DNA of 64,000 nucleotides from Delphinus delphis (taxonomy: Eukaryota > Chordata > Mammalia > Artiodactyla > Delphinidae). Location of the stretch: positions 11,649,958-11,713,957 of the forward strand of contig NC_082694.2 of NCBI RefSeq assembly GCF_949987515.2, given 5' to 3'. This document shows positions 24,149 through 35,299 of this stretch, in pieces (the stretch's first letter is position 1; the number at the start of each line of letters is the position of its first letter). Made by a program: the position numbers and the translations under genes. Below the pieces are notes generated by a model, which was not told the DNA's origin, searched no databases, and was given only the letters and a program-made list of their open reading frames with translations.

Positions 24149-24960
24149 AAAAAACCAGATTGTGTAGGCCTTCTTTGGCCAGTTTTCCAGATAGACGTCT
24201 TCCAGACACATGCTGGAAAAATACTACCTCAAGCTATGATCAAAGCTTATCAAGAGATGGAAACACTGATTTTATAAGTGGTGTGGTTCAGGGGTCCCCA
24301 AGACCACCCCCAGGTTGGATAATTCTGTAGGAGAACTCACAGGATGCCACATATAGTCATACTCATGGTTAGGATTTATTGTAGCAAAAGGATAAAACAC
24401 AAACTCGGCAAAGGGAAAAGGCACATGGGCAGAGTCCGAAGGAAACCAGGCATGAGATTCCAAGACTCCTCTCCCAGTGGAGTCACAGAGGACATGCTTA
24501 ATTCTTCCAGCAGTGAATTGTGACAGTACATGTGAAACGCTGTTTACCGGGGAAGCTCATCACAGACTCAGCATCCAACGTTTTTACTGGAGGCTGGTCA
24601 CATAGGGTACCCTCTGCCTAGCACATATTAGAATTCCAGATTTTCAAACAGAAAACAGGTGTTCAGCACAAACCGTATTGTTTGCACAAAGTGTTTAGGC
24701 ACAGAGAGCCACCCTTGTCAGTCACAGAATGATGGGAACCCTCCCCAAATCCAGGTTCCCAGATGCCAGCCAAGGGCATCCTTGCAAGCACACCCTTCCA
24801 AGAATAGCAGTCTCAGGCCTTCTGTGTTAACTCTTCCGCAGTGGTGCTCTAAGATAAGGCAGATGCCCTTCTTGATTTTATTGCTAAGAAAATGAAAGAT
24901 TAAAGGTGGTGGTGAGTGGGGAAGCATTCCCACAACTTCCAGAATTAGAAGGAGAGAAGA
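24149..24960 (-). mobile_element. Probable ancient repeat, possibly LTR-derived
   Basis: Segments such as 'ggatttattgtagcaaaagg' and 'ctctcccagtggagtcacag' resemble a common mammalian interspersed repeat that I recall as LTR-derived. I cannot name the family with confidence. No retroviral coding sequence is seen. Confidence 0.35.
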
Positions 24961-26300
24961 TCCTTAGACACTGCACCATAGATAAGAGGATTAAAAACCA
25001 AGGGGATGACTTCTGGTTCGAGATCATGGCATGAACACCAACAAGGCAGCTCTTTCCTCTTCAATCCTTTTGAAATAACTAGAAGAAAGAATAGAGGGGA
25101 ACACATCTGCAGGGGCATTGACAGTGGTGGAGGGGCCATCAGAAGACAAAGGAGTTTGATAAATTTCTGGAGAATGGGAAGCAGATGGGATGGAATTGAT
25201 GGATGAGCTCAAGGGAACACTGATGGAAGTGGGAGTGGTTTCTTTTGGACGTCTCTGGAGAGATGCTGAGTCACAGGGACTGAGAGCAGGAGAGGGATTG
25301 GGGCAGAGAGCCAGGCATTTCTCTGAAGGCTTGTCTGATGGCAGGACAGCCATCCTCCCCACATCAGAGAACTTGACTACAGCAGTAGCATCTGCCACAA
25401 CTCTGGAAACCTACAGCTTAGTCTCCTGGGGTGAGAGACTGAGATTTACTGGGGAAGGAGTGGGGGCAGCCTGCCTGCTTGTTGCCAGTTGACACAGCCT
25501 ACCAGGAAACCTACAGTTGACATGCCCTGCTTTGTACCCAGAGCTTTCAGACTGCCTGGCATCCACCCAATGGTGGAGAAGGTGGCGCTAGCTACCCTCC
25601 ACTGGTCAACCTGGCCTTCCACTTGAGTGTTGGAATCAGCCCATGTTGGGGAGGCTATCCCTCTCTGGGCTGGATTCTGTTTTGATTCCACTTATCGAAG
25701 CAGAGATAGAAATTTCAGGAGACCAGGGAACAGAAACTGGTCACTAATTTTCATAGTATTCTTCCATTACAGGGCTTTCAACCCTCTGCCTGAAGGTGGG
25801 ATTCTTTAGCGATCCTGAAGATACTAGAGCTGCTGTCCCATAATTGAGGAGATGTGGACAGAGCAGGCACATGCTTCAGAGTTTCTGCAGGCTTTATATA
25901 TTTCCCTTTGAGCAAGATAGAAGGTTTTCTGACCCTTTCATTATTTTCCTGGGGCAGAGGTTGTAGGCCCTTGGTGAAATTTAATTACACCCTCCACCAA
26001 ATCCAATTACTGCCTACACCCATGAAATCCCATTATAACTTTCTTTTGCTTCATTAGAGGTACCCTAGGACAGGTCCCTTCTTAATCCACAGATTTCCTA
26101 AGGAATATCAGTCAGAGGCTTTGCATACATTGTTTATTACTCCAAGAGCATATATGCAAAAATGCAAATGACCTACAGCCTGACTTGCTTAAAAACCAAG
26201 CATGTATCTAGTTTCCTGTAAGAAAGCTGATTCCTTAGGGATTTCAGGCCCCTAGGGGTATTTTCCCAATGATACTCAGATATTTTGTTTTGTTTTTCTT
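24961..26300. other. Intron sequence, possible L1/HAL1 5' remnant, otherwise unassigned
   Basis: 'ggggatgacttctggttcga' at about 25000 resembles the start of old L1/HAL1 elements, but I could not follow it further. No exon recognised. Confidence 0.3.
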
Positions 26301-26304
26301 ATTA

Positions 26305-26620
26305 TTTCCAACTTTTGAAAATTTCAAACAGAAATTTCAAGAGAAAATTGAAAGACTAGTGCAATAACACTTGAGCAAGTTTTCTACTTCCAAATGTTAG
26401 CATTTTGCTATATTTAAGTGGTCTCTTTCTTATTCTCTTTATACACATATTTGTGTGTGTGTGTGTAACCATTTGAAAGTTGCAGACATCAGACACTTCA
26501 TCCCTAAAAACTTCGACATTCATTTTCTAAAATAAGGACATTTTCTTACAAAAGCACAGTACTATCATCACACCTAAGCAAATGAACAATAATTCCATAA
26601 TACAGGTTATCTAATTAGGG
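26305..26620. repeat. Diverged interspersed repeat, first of three related copies
   Basis: 'tttgaaaatttcaaacag', 'gttgcagacatcagacactt' and 'aacaataattccataata' appear in the same order as in a common mammalian repeat end. Related pieces are found at 38255-38310 and 39195-39420. I do not assign a family name. Confidence 0.45.
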
Positions 26621-26869
26621 TGATCAGAAACTTAAGGAAAAACCATAACACATGAAAGAAGGAGCAATATGAACAAATAGAATAAGTGGCACTGGGAGAA
26701 GCAAAAACCAATTAATATCCCTGGAGATGTGTGATGACCTTGCATCCATAAGACGAAAACACCCTGCCGTGACAATGAGCACTCAGAGAACCATAGTGCA
26801 TTAAACCATCGTAATCATAGTGCCAAGAACCATAGTAGATTCAAATTATATGTTTGCTTAATTTAAAAA

Positions 26870-27070
26870 AATCCAATATAGGGCTTCCCTGGTGGCGCAG
26901 TGGTTGAGAGTCCGCCTGCCGATGCAGGGGACACGGGTTCGTGCCCCGGTCTGGGAAGATCCCACATGCCGCGGAGCGGCTGGGCCCGTGAGCCATGGCC
27001 GCTGAGCCTGCGCATCCGGGGCCTGTGCTCCGCAACGGGAGAGGCCACAACAGTGAGAGGCCCACGTACG

Positions 27071-27103
<33 letters not shown>

Positions 27104-27113
27104 ATCCAATATA
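26870..27113 (+). mobile_element. Young-looking CHR-2-type SINE with exact target-site duplication
   Basis: Body 26881-27102 with head 'gggcttccctggtggcgcag', box-B-like 'gggttcgtgcc', and a pure run of 29 A at the tail. The 11 bp duplication AATCCAATATA is exact at 26870-26880 and 27103-27113. The long uninterrupted A tail and the close fit to other copies suggest a relatively recent insertion. Confidence 0.96.
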
Positions 27114-27499
27114 AAGGCCAAAGGATAAATTTGAGAAAACTTCTTAGAAAGAAGATCAGCAAAACTAAGTGAAGGTAAGTAAAAGGGAAAGGCTGAGATG
27201 ATCATGTCTAGGAAACTGATGACATTCCTGAAAGACGGAGCAGAGAACACAGACAGGCAGACAAATCCAGAGAAATAAAAGAAGACAATTTCCCAGGTCT
27301 GAAAAGAGTCACAAGTCTTGAAATTGGCAGGACCCACCAGAAAAGGTCAGAGCCTGAAAACAGCCTGGAGAATTTCAGATCACCAAGTAAGGACAAAGAG
27401 AGGGCCGCCAAACTTTAGACTGAGGAAACATCAGATTATTTACTAAGAAAAGAGAGTCAGATTGACCTCAGCCCTATTAGCGGCAGCGCTGAAGGCTGG

Positions 27500-27650
27500 G
27501 GCAGCGCCTCTCAACTCCGCTGCACCCATACGTTCCTAGGGATCTTGTTCACATTCAGATTCTGGGGTGGGTCCGCATTTCTGCTTTCTAGCAAGCTCCT
27601 CGGTGGTGTTGACGCTGCTGGTCTGTGGACCACACTTTGAGTGACCAGGT
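27500..27650 (+). mobile_element. MER5A-like hAT DNA transposon
   Basis: 'ctctcaactccgctgcaccc', 'cattcagattctggggtggg', 'agcaagctcctcggtggtgt' and 'gaccacactttgagtgacca' follow the MER5A consensus in order. Non-autonomous, no transposase. Confidence 0.85.
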
Positions 27651-28190
27651 CTGAAATAAAATGGAACAATGCCTTTAGAACTCAGAAGAAAGTTACTTTG
27701 AACGTAAAATTTTATAGCTAGCTAAATTATTCATCACATATGAGCCAGATTTACAGATATTCAAATGCTCAGGAAGTTTACCTTGCCATGCACTTTCTGA
27801 ACAATACTTGTAGATGAACTGGAGAAAAGCATAAAAGGAATTAAGAATTAGACATCTATGCTTTCTGGAGCTAATCCAAGAGGAGTATGTATAAAGAAAT
27901 ACCTGCGTAGTAGTGGTGTAGCAGGCCCAGAACACAATTAGTCCAAATTAGAACAGGAAGTCAGAAGGAACACAAGAATGACTTTGAGAAGGAAATGATT
28001 TCGGGTCAACAAATAGAATGATTAAGAAGCAGGGAGGTCTTAGTGATGATGGAAAAGGCATATGGTTCTTCTTGAAACAAGGGGAGAAATAGTCCATTAA
28101 GACTCCAGGAAAAGTAAAGCTACTCAATAAAAAGTGTGTTCCAAATCGGAAGCAGACTAAAACATAACACAGGAATCTGTTTGACCTTGA

Positions 28191-28482
28191 CCTTTGGAAG
28201 CTGCTGCTTCTAGGAGAACAAAAACTACTTCAGAATGGATATTTCTGGAGTGAGGTCCTGGAGGTAAGGGATTGGAAAGGAGACATTTACTTTTTATTTA
28301 AGACCATAATATGGCTTGAAGTTTTTAAAAATTTCCAAAAAATTGAAAAAATTTAAAAATCAAATTTATTTAAAACCATGAAAAGAAATAGTGCCTCCCT
28401 TAAATATAAAAAGTGAAGGAGGGGAGAGAAAGAAGAAAGAGTAACAAAGAAAGGGAGGGAGGCCTCTTCAAGAGAATAAAGG

Positions 28483-28483
<1 letters not shown>
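28191..28483. other. Intron sequence, no recognised feature
   Basis: Short A-rich stretch leading into the CA repeat; no feature recognised. Confidence 0.4.
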
Positions 28484-28526
<43 letters not shown>

Positions 28527-28528
28527 AC
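28484..28528. repeat. (CA)n microsatellite with interruptions
   Basis: About 22 CA units with two CG interruptions near the 3' end. Confidence 0.95.
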
Positions 28529-29640
28529 CTTACTCTTCAGCCCTAATGTTCTCCCCACCCCCATCACTGGGGTGAATCCCAGATTCTTCTCCCAGATGAG
28601 CTGGACCTCAGGTATTACAATGGGGTTTGGGGACAGGTATGGTGTTGGGTGAGGACTGGACCTCAGGCTGCAGAACCTGGACACCCTCTGCTCCTGGAAA
28701 GAACCGCACAGTAAACCAGAAAGGACATTCTCACTGGGGCCCCAGCCTTCTGGCTGTAGGTGAACCCTAGTGGTCAGCAGGTGGAGATGTTGAGTTGCCA
28801 GAAAAAACACAGTGCCGATACTCCTGAAATCAGAGGTTGGGTCAACCCAACTGCAGGGCCTCGAGTATCAGTTCTAAAAGGCACTGAGGTCTGGCTGCAA
28901 GAGCAGGGGTACAAGGAGCAGCCGGTACGGGGGTGATCAGTCTGCAGATGACAACTCTGCTTTCCTGAGAGGCGAAACTGCTTTCCTCTTCTGAGGGCCT
29001 CTTGGAGAGAGAGAACAAGGGCGTGGGCTGAGGGTCTGCCTGACCCAGCAGAATCAGAGGCAAATAGTTCCAACTTACCTTCCCAGAGATCTACAGATGG
29101 GGAGTTACACGCAGAATCACCCCTGATGATGGCAGAAACAAAGAGAGGCATGTGAAATCGGACCAGAGGTAGGCAGAGGCCAGCCTAGTGAAGGCCGCGA
29201 AGGCCATCGGTGGGGCAGCAAGATCAGGCTTGGGACGGAGTCTCAGCCTAGAGGAAGGAGGTGCTGCCCAGGCCAGGGGGCTGCCATTGGAAATAGCGGG
29301 AGGGGGACAGCTCGAAGATCTGCTTGGGGATAGAATCGATACGAAGCATTTACAAAACGTGCTCGTTCATTTTGGGGAACTTGGAGGGACGTTTAGATGA
29401 TGAACTCTTAGAAAAGCTGACCAAGGTAGTTTGAACAGACGTTTTCGTTTTCTCTTTCCAAATCCATTGACCCATAACAGAGCTGGCACTAATTCTTTCA
29501 AAACCAGATGTTCCAGCATCTAACTATTGAAAGTTCTCCTCAAGAGCTCCATGTGTGAGGTTTGGGAGAAAGAGAGCCTTCTGAACCTTTATCTGTACTT
29601 CTGTGCTCATCAAAGTGACTTCATTTTCTGCACGGAAATC
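28529..29640. other. Intron sequence, no recognised feature
   Basis: No repeat family or exon recognised. Short open frames on the minus strand (28774-29151) have no domain. Confidence 0.45.
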
Positions 29641-29644
29641 AGTC

Positions 29645-29793
29645 TCTCTCCCTCCCTCTCTCTCTCTGTCTCCTTGTCTCCCTTCCTTCTTTCCTTCCTT
29701 CTTCCTTCTTTCCTTCCTTCTTCCTTCTTTCCTTCCTTCCTTCCCTCTTTCTTTCTTTCTTCTTTCTTTCCTTCCTTCCTTCCTTCTTTCTTT

Positions 29794-29829
<36 letters not shown>

Positions 29830-29859
29830 TTTTCTTCTTTCTTTCCTTCCTTCCTTCCT

Positions 29860-29912
<53 letters not shown>

Positions 29913-30056
29913 TTTCTTTCCTTCCTTCCTTCCTTCTTTCTTTTTCTTTCTTTCTTTGTTTCTTTCTTTCTTTCCTTCTTTCTTCCTTCCTTCCTCCCTC
30001 CGTCCCTTCCTTCCTTCCTTCCTTCCTCTCTTTCTCTCTTTTTCTTTCCTTCTTAC
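29645..30056. repeat. 400 bp polypyrimidine CTTT/CCTT microsatellite
   Basis: The + strand is almost entirely C and T for about 400 bases: TCTC at the start, then alternating blocks of CCTT, CTTT and CTTC, with a CCTCC(G)TCCC patch near 29993-30005. Only a handful of purines interrupt it. It creates spurious Lys/Glu/Arg-rich frames on the minus strand and Ser/Phe/Leu-rich frames on the plus strand, which are not genes. Mirror-like pyrimidine tracts of this length can form triplex DNA; that is inference. Confidence 0.97.
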
Positions 30057-30059
30057 CTT

Positions 30060-31420
30060 GATGGGATATCCAGCATCTAAAAGAGGAAAATAACGTCCTT
30101 AGAGGAGGATCATGTCCAGTTGGCCTTTTCTGCAACCTCACTCCCTGGGTGACACCTGAGCTGCCCTAAGGTACCTTGAGTTGCCAGAAGTAGCTGTAAT
30201 AAAAACACAGAACACGCAATTACTTTTGTGTCTGCCCATCCTCCTGGGACCCTCAGGGCCAGGTCCAGCTTCGTGGGGCAAAATCTGTGCAGTCGTACAG
30301 GACCTCGTGCTCAGAAGGGCCTGTGCTTGGTTTGCTGCTCTGCTCTCACCATCTTGAAATTCTTAATCATTTTTGAACAAGGGACCCTGCATTTTTGTTT
30401 TGCCCCAGGTCCCAAATTCCATAGCCGGTCCTGCCTAGGGCATGATTTGGGACCCCATTGCCACAATTACTGCCACTTTGAGTGACTCCATCTCCCTACG
30501 TGGTATAGACCTGAGTGCAGCCTCACTACCTGCCTTGTCCTGTTACAGAGCGGATGACATCTGCTGGCTTTTCCTTAGAGACCGTGTTTGCTATCCTAAT
30601 TGACTCTAAGCGTTTCTGCCTTGGTACCAGATACTACTTGTTAGACTTTTAAATCCAAGTTTCACTGTAGCTGGCATAAATCAGTGAAATACTCAGCATG
30701 TAGAAATGCTAGTTGCTTCCTAGATGCCTTGAAAAGCCATTCGACCTAAATAGTAATTTTTATCGATGCTCCATAATCAGTGTTCCCTGATGCATAGGAT
30801 ATTCGTTACAAATGCATGTTTGTGGTGTCATTATTCTGCATACTTGCTCAGGCTCATGGCTTCCAAATGTTGCTGTAGATTAGCTTGATTCCTTCTGCAG
30901 ATGGGATATTTTACAAAAGGCAAGAACATAGCTGTTCTAGCTGCTTAGTCCCCTGGAGTTCTCTTAAGAAAGGGGCTCCTGAGCAGGTGCAGCAGGACTC
31001 AATCCCTGGGAATTTATCAAGTAAATAGAAGAAAATAAAGAGCCACAAAAACACCACCACCACAGAAACAATCACCTGGAAAGAAAGAACCTCACAGGTT
31101 GTCTTAAGAAAATCTGGTGTAAGTTTTCAAAACACCAGACCTAGATAAGGATGTAATTACTTGTATTGAAAGGAAATATATTTTATTTTATAAAATAGGT
31201 TTATTTTACTACTGGGTTCATTTTTAAATAATGAAATCTCTGTTACAACTAAAACATTAAATGTATACAAATTTTACTGAATTTCCTAGTTTTGATCATC
31301 ATTATTGCACGTGAGATATCACTTTTGGGGTAATCTGGGTGATGACTATACAAAACCCCTCTGTTCTATTTTAATTTTGCAACTTTTTGTGTATATAATT
31401 ATTTTAAAATAGAAAGTTAA
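30060..31420. other. Intron sequence, no recognised feature
   Basis: No exon or recognised repeat. Becomes progressively AT-rich towards 31420. Confidence 0.45.
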
Positions 31421-31530
31421 AATTATATATATTTAAATATAGTATATTATATATTTTATATAATGTTATATAATTTATATTTTAAATTTTATTATTTTTT
31501 ATATAATTTATATATATGTTATAATGTATT
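31421..31530. repeat. AT-rich low-complexity tract
   Basis: Runs of 'tatataattt' type sequence, nearly free of G and C. Confidence 0.85.
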
Positions 31531-31912
31531 CAGGAACACATACATGAGGTTAAAAAAGCACATCTTCATTGCACGCTCAGTTGAGAGGGTGACTGATCTA
31601 TCTTTGCTTCCCCCTGGTCATTTATCAAATAAAGTACTGAATTTAGAGACTGTCCTGCCCAAACCCCATGGTAGCTGATAGCTTCAACCACTTAATTCTT
31701 CACCAAGGGGCATCAATAGCAGAAAATAAACTCATTTTTAAAAATCAGGTTTTCTTGTCTCATGACCTAGAAAAAGAGGAATGATTCTAAAAGCAAGGAG
31801 CAAAAAGTAAAGAGAAAGGAGCAAAGACCTAAACTGAGGAATCTGCTTTTGTGATATTAGCTAGGCCCCAGTGTGTCTATCTTTTAAGTTTAGCACCTAA
31901 ACTGAGTTATTA
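31531..31912. other. Intron sequence, no recognised feature
   Basis: Nothing recognised between the AT-rich tract and the CHR-2 target site. Confidence 0.4.
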
Positions 31913-32152
31913 TGTTCTTCTAATTTTTTTTTTTTTTTTTTTTGCGGTATGCGGGCCTCTCACTGTCATGGCCTCTCCAGTTGCGGAGCACAGGCTCCGG
32001 ACGCGCAGGCTCAGAGGCCATGGCCCACGGGCCCAGCCACTCCGTGGCATGTGGGATCTTCCTGGACCGGGGCACGAACCCGTGTCCCCTGTATCGGCAG
32101 GCGGACTCTCAACCGCTGCGCCACCAGGGAAGCCCTGTGTTCTTCTAATTTT
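31913..32152 (-). mobile_element. CHR-2-type SINE (antisense) with exact target-site duplication
   Basis: Body about 31928-32137: T tail, 'gcggtatgcgggcctctcac', and the head complement 'ccaccagggaagccc'. The 15 bp duplication TGTTCTTCTAATTTT is exact at 31913-31927 and 32138-32152. Confidence 0.95.
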
Positions 32153-32281
32153 AAATCCAGCTAAAACGAGTTGATTTTCCCAATGTAAGTTGCTTAAATC
32201 AGAAAGGTGGACGTAGAGACAAAAGTTAAAGGAAATTATTAAGGAATTGAAAAGATCAGATGAGATACTAAACATAGGAAG

Positions 32282-32600
32282 GAGATTTATTTATTTATTC
32301 ACTTATTTAAGAAAGATTCCTCAGCTCCTGTCTCTGTGTTGCACATTGTCTGAGGGCACAAAGATGAACAAATTCCGACCTCCTGGTACTTGCCTTGCAG
32401 GCAGCAGAAGGACAAGAAACCAATAGCAAGTTGGAATGCTCTCTGTCCTCAGGTAGCAATAAATTCAATGTGGAAAAATAAAGCAGGTAAAAGTATGATG
32501 GGAGGGGTGGGAATCAGACCAATTTTTAATGCTGGGAATGTTTTTGCTCTTGTAACAAAGGGTGATGGAGTTAGAGCCATCATAACTTTAACAGATGAAC
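32282..32600 (+). mobile_element. L2-like LINE fragment (sense)
   Basis: 'ttatttattcacttatttaa', then 'gcacaaagatgaacaaattc' and 'ctggtacttgccttgcaggc' follow the layout of an L2 3' region, strongly diverged. Confidence 0.45.
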
Positions 32601-33430
32601 AAAAACAAAGGATGTGTTAATCCTAGTGATGTCGGTGAAACTGACCTTGATTGCTATATCATTTTAAGTTTAATTCTAGTCAAAGTTAATTTCTCCAATT
32701 TTCCCATTGCTAGTAGTGTTCGATTTTTACACTTACTATGTATAGCAGAAGCCACAATAAAGTTTAGGTCCTTCGACCCATAATACGGCGATCCTCAGGC
32801 TCATTGGACCTAATGCCCTCTTTTTCATAGTAAATATTTTGTGACACCCCCTTGATTATCCTGAAATGAAGTCATGGGTAATATAACTTATCTAGACACA
32901 TGATTTCAAGAATTCAAGACAATACTTCAAAGAAACAAAAGGAATGTGTAATAAGCATAACAACATAGTAAGACTTAACAATGCCTCTATACATGGGGTT
33001 GCTGTAGCATCTCCAATGTAGACCAAAGTCCAGGCTATGGACCAATCATAACTGGGAACATCGTGCCAAATTACATGTCACTGACCTAAAGCCAGTCCCA
33101 TGGCTGCCTCGAATTCAAGGGGGCAGGGAAGTTTAATCTTCCACAGACCCAGGTTGGGGAGAATCTGAAAGCTTTAGTGTAAGAGTCAGGCTCTGGGCTG
33201 TCGATTGGCTTCATGAGTGTGAGCGCATGGCATTCAACAGGACACTGGACGTGGCACAGTCCTCTGTTGGGTTAGAGTGTCCCATGCATTGCCTGGCTCT
33301 GCCCACCAATGCCGATAAAGTCACCCAGGCAAATGTACCTTGAGAAGTTTCCAGCATCCCTCTCATAGTCAGGGCGGCCCTCTTTAAGAACCATTGCATC
33401 AGTCAAGCTCATTGGATTTATCCTCAGGCA
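32601..33430. other. Intron sequence, no recognised feature
   Basis: No exon or repeat family recognised. Confidence 0.4.
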
Positions 33431-33434
33431 ATAA

Positions 33435-33735
33435 TCAAAAAGAGGACAGTGCTATTTGTCTGAACATATTGATACGAAGGATATTAATGACAGCATAGAA
33501 TTGGAAACAACACAAATATCTAGTTGAATGGAAATGTCTAATTAGGTATGATTTCTCCAAAGAATATTATACAGCCATTAAACAGATAAATAGAATCCAA
33601 AATTGTGAACCGAAAATATCATTTATGATATCCTACTGATTGAAAGCATTATAACATTTTATGTAATCTATATAAAAACATGAATGTATGTGAAATGAAG
33701 AAGGAAATATTCTAAAATTGGTACTCATATGAGAA
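33435..33735 (+). mobile_element. Old L1 3' fragment (sense)
   Basis: 'gcatagaattggaaacaaca', 'caaatatctagttgaatgga' and 'atattatacagccattaaac' match the 3' end of old L1 ORF2 in order (the 'not-ed in isolated copies' AATGG and ACAGCCATTAAA motifs). Confidence 0.75.
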
Positions 33736-33759
33736 TGAATAAGCAACTTACGGCTGTGT

Positions 33760-34100
33760 AACAACCCCACCCCCAAAGTTAGTGCCTTATAACGACACGC
33801 AATTGTTAGTTCATCGTTTGTAGGTTGGCAGTTTGGGCTGAGCTCTCGTGAAGTGATTCCTCTGCTGGCCTCGCCGGGGCTCACTCCTGCCTGGCAGTCC
33901 GCTGGAGGCTCGGCGGGGCAGCCTGGCCCAAGGTGGCCTCACTGCAGCCTAGCAGCCTAGCAGCTGCTGCTCACCGTCACCTGGGCCTCTCTCTACAGCA
34001 GCCTAGCCCTGGACATCTTCTTTTAACAAACCTGGACAAACATGCAGTGTTTTAGGCCCACGTTCTAACTTTAAAGCTGTGAGGAAAGCAATTGATGGAG
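33760..34100 (-). mobile_element. Probable MLT1-type MaLR LTR fragment (antisense)
   Basis: 'acggctgtgtaacaacccca', 'ttagtgccttataacgacac', 'ggcagtttgggctgagctct' and 'ggctcactcctgcctggcag' follow the complement of an MLT1-like LTR as I remember it. Truncated; no internal region. Confidence 0.55.
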
Positions 34101-34520
34101 ACTGTTTTACTGTACATTTCCGTATGATTCCCCAAAGGCCTAATCAACCGTAGAATATCAGAGGCAAAAAACAAAACAGACCAGCCACCCATCTGGTCCA
34201 GGGAAGGCAAGTAGGTTTTATCTGAAGTGTCACCTAAAATGGTTGGTCTTGGGACCACATTAAAGGCTGATGCCTCAAAGGGAAAAGAGAGCAGTTAGCT
34301 AGTTAAGCTGGCCATGGGGAATGGAGGGAGAGTGGTGAGTAAGGGCCACACACCTGCTGTGGGGAAGTGGAGGTCTCATGAAGGATGAGTCTTGTCTTTG
34401 GGTCCTTCCAAAGGGTTTGCTAGAAGTAGCTGGACCTTACCTTGCTGCAGCAGTTAAAGACACTCTGTCATTTATTGCGTTTTTGACAAATGGCTGACAA
34501 GTGATAAACTCTATGTGCAG

Positions 34521-34630
34521 GTTGTGGTTCAGGAACTGCTGGCTCAGTACACCAAGCAGTATGAAGAAAGACCCATCTCTAGCCTGCTCCGAAACTGGAC
34601 GGAATCAGGGGGTGACAAGCTGAGAACCAG
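34521..34630 (+). CDS. ACOXL: ACOXL coding exon B
   Basis: A 110 nt exon starting in phase 0 and ending with two bases of a split codon. It encodes VVVQELLAQYTKQYEERP, then ISSLLRNWTESGGDKLRT plus a split Ser. It continues directly from exon A (…VVMLQ | VVVQELLAQYTKQYEE…), as expected for the C-terminal helical region of acyl-CoA oxidases, which follows the TFEGD segment and contributes to the dimer and FAD-adjacent surface. The donor CCAG/gtatgtg is good. The acceptor is 'atgtgcag' with a poor pyrimidine tract: the only T run (about 34479-34485) lies some 35 bases upstream. No stop or frameshift. Confidence 0.88.
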
Positions 34631-34739
34631 GTATGTGACCATTCAGGCTGCCAACATCGTTGACCCGATGTCTTATTCTTGAGCCCGAGTATACAGGGCC
34701 TTGTCATGGCACAACTCACTCCTGTTTAAATTTTAAATA

Positions 34740-34945
34740 TTGATATAAAAGAGAGAATCAACAAGAACCTACTGTATGGCATAGGGAACTCTACTCACTA
34801 CGCTGTAATAACCTATATGGGAAAAGAATCTGAAAAAGCATAGATATATGTATGTGTATAGCTAAACCACTTTGCTGTACACCTGAAACTAACACAATGT
34901 TGTAAATCAACTATACTCCAATATAAAATTTAAAAAATATTGATA
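34740..34945 (+). mobile_element. Cetartiodactyl L1 3' untranslated fragment (sense)
   Basis: 'caagaacctactgtatggca', 'ctgtaataacctatatggga', 'gctgtacacctgaaactaac' and 'caactatactccaatataaa' are the 3' end of artiodactyl/cetacean L1s, ending in an A-rich tail. A 5'-truncated copy of about 200 bp. Confidence 0.85.
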
Positions 34946-35049
34946 TGTGGAAAAAATAAATGAATATGTATCTTCAGTACTCACGCACCCACAAACCAAC
35001 TTAAGAACCAGAACATTGCTAATTCTGTTCTTCCTACACCTGTTCCTTC

Positions 35050-35240
35050 TTTTTGGCACGTTCACTGTTCCAAGGACTTTACAGGTTTTAATCCTAAACA
35101 CCCCATGAGGTAGGTTATTATTTCCATTTCACAGATGAGGAAACAGGCACAGAGGTTAAGTGTTTTGCCCAAGGTTACATGCCACTAGGTGACAGAGCTA
35201 GGATTTGAACCCAGATAGTCTGGCTTCAGAATCTGTGCTT
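35050..35240 (-). mobile_element. MIR SINE (antisense)
   Basis: 'tttcacagatgaggaaacag', 'cacagaggttaagtgttttg' and 'ggatttgaacccagatagtc' match the complement of MIR. Confidence 0.9.
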
Positions 35241-35299
35241 TGGGTTGTTTCCATTGATTTTTCGTATTGTCTTTAAACTTGGTAAATAAGGCATAATGT

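Larger units (their letters stand above)
26640..28190 (+). mobile_element. Old HAL1/L1-like region (sense) with nested SINE and MER5A
   Basis: Sequence around 27270-27400 ('agaagacaatttcccaggtc') and 27670-27800 ('ttacagatattcaaatgctc', then 'aagtttaccttgccatgcac') matches in order the ORF1-derived part of HAL1/old L1 elements as I remember them. The region is interrupted by a CHR-2 SINE at 26881-27102 and a MER5A-like element at 27500-27650. No functional frame remains. Borders uncertain. Confidence 0.5.
20655..34520 (+). other. ACOXL: ACOXL intron between exons A and B
   Basis: A 13.9 kb intron with GT (20655) and AG (34519-34520) ends. It holds an old sense L1, CHR-1 and CHR-2 SINEs, a HAL1-like region with MER5A, CA and CTTT microsatellites, L2 and MLT1-like fragments. 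Confidence 0.8.

Noticed and set aside
26881..26970. tRNA-like sequence with box A and box B resemblance
   Set aside because: It is the head of a CHR SINE, repeated many times here, followed by SINE body and A tail; not a functional tRNA gene.
29524..30141. 205-codon Lys/Glu/Arg-rich frame and its + strand Ser/Phe-rich counterparts
   Set aside because: Translation of the CTTT/CCTT microsatellite.
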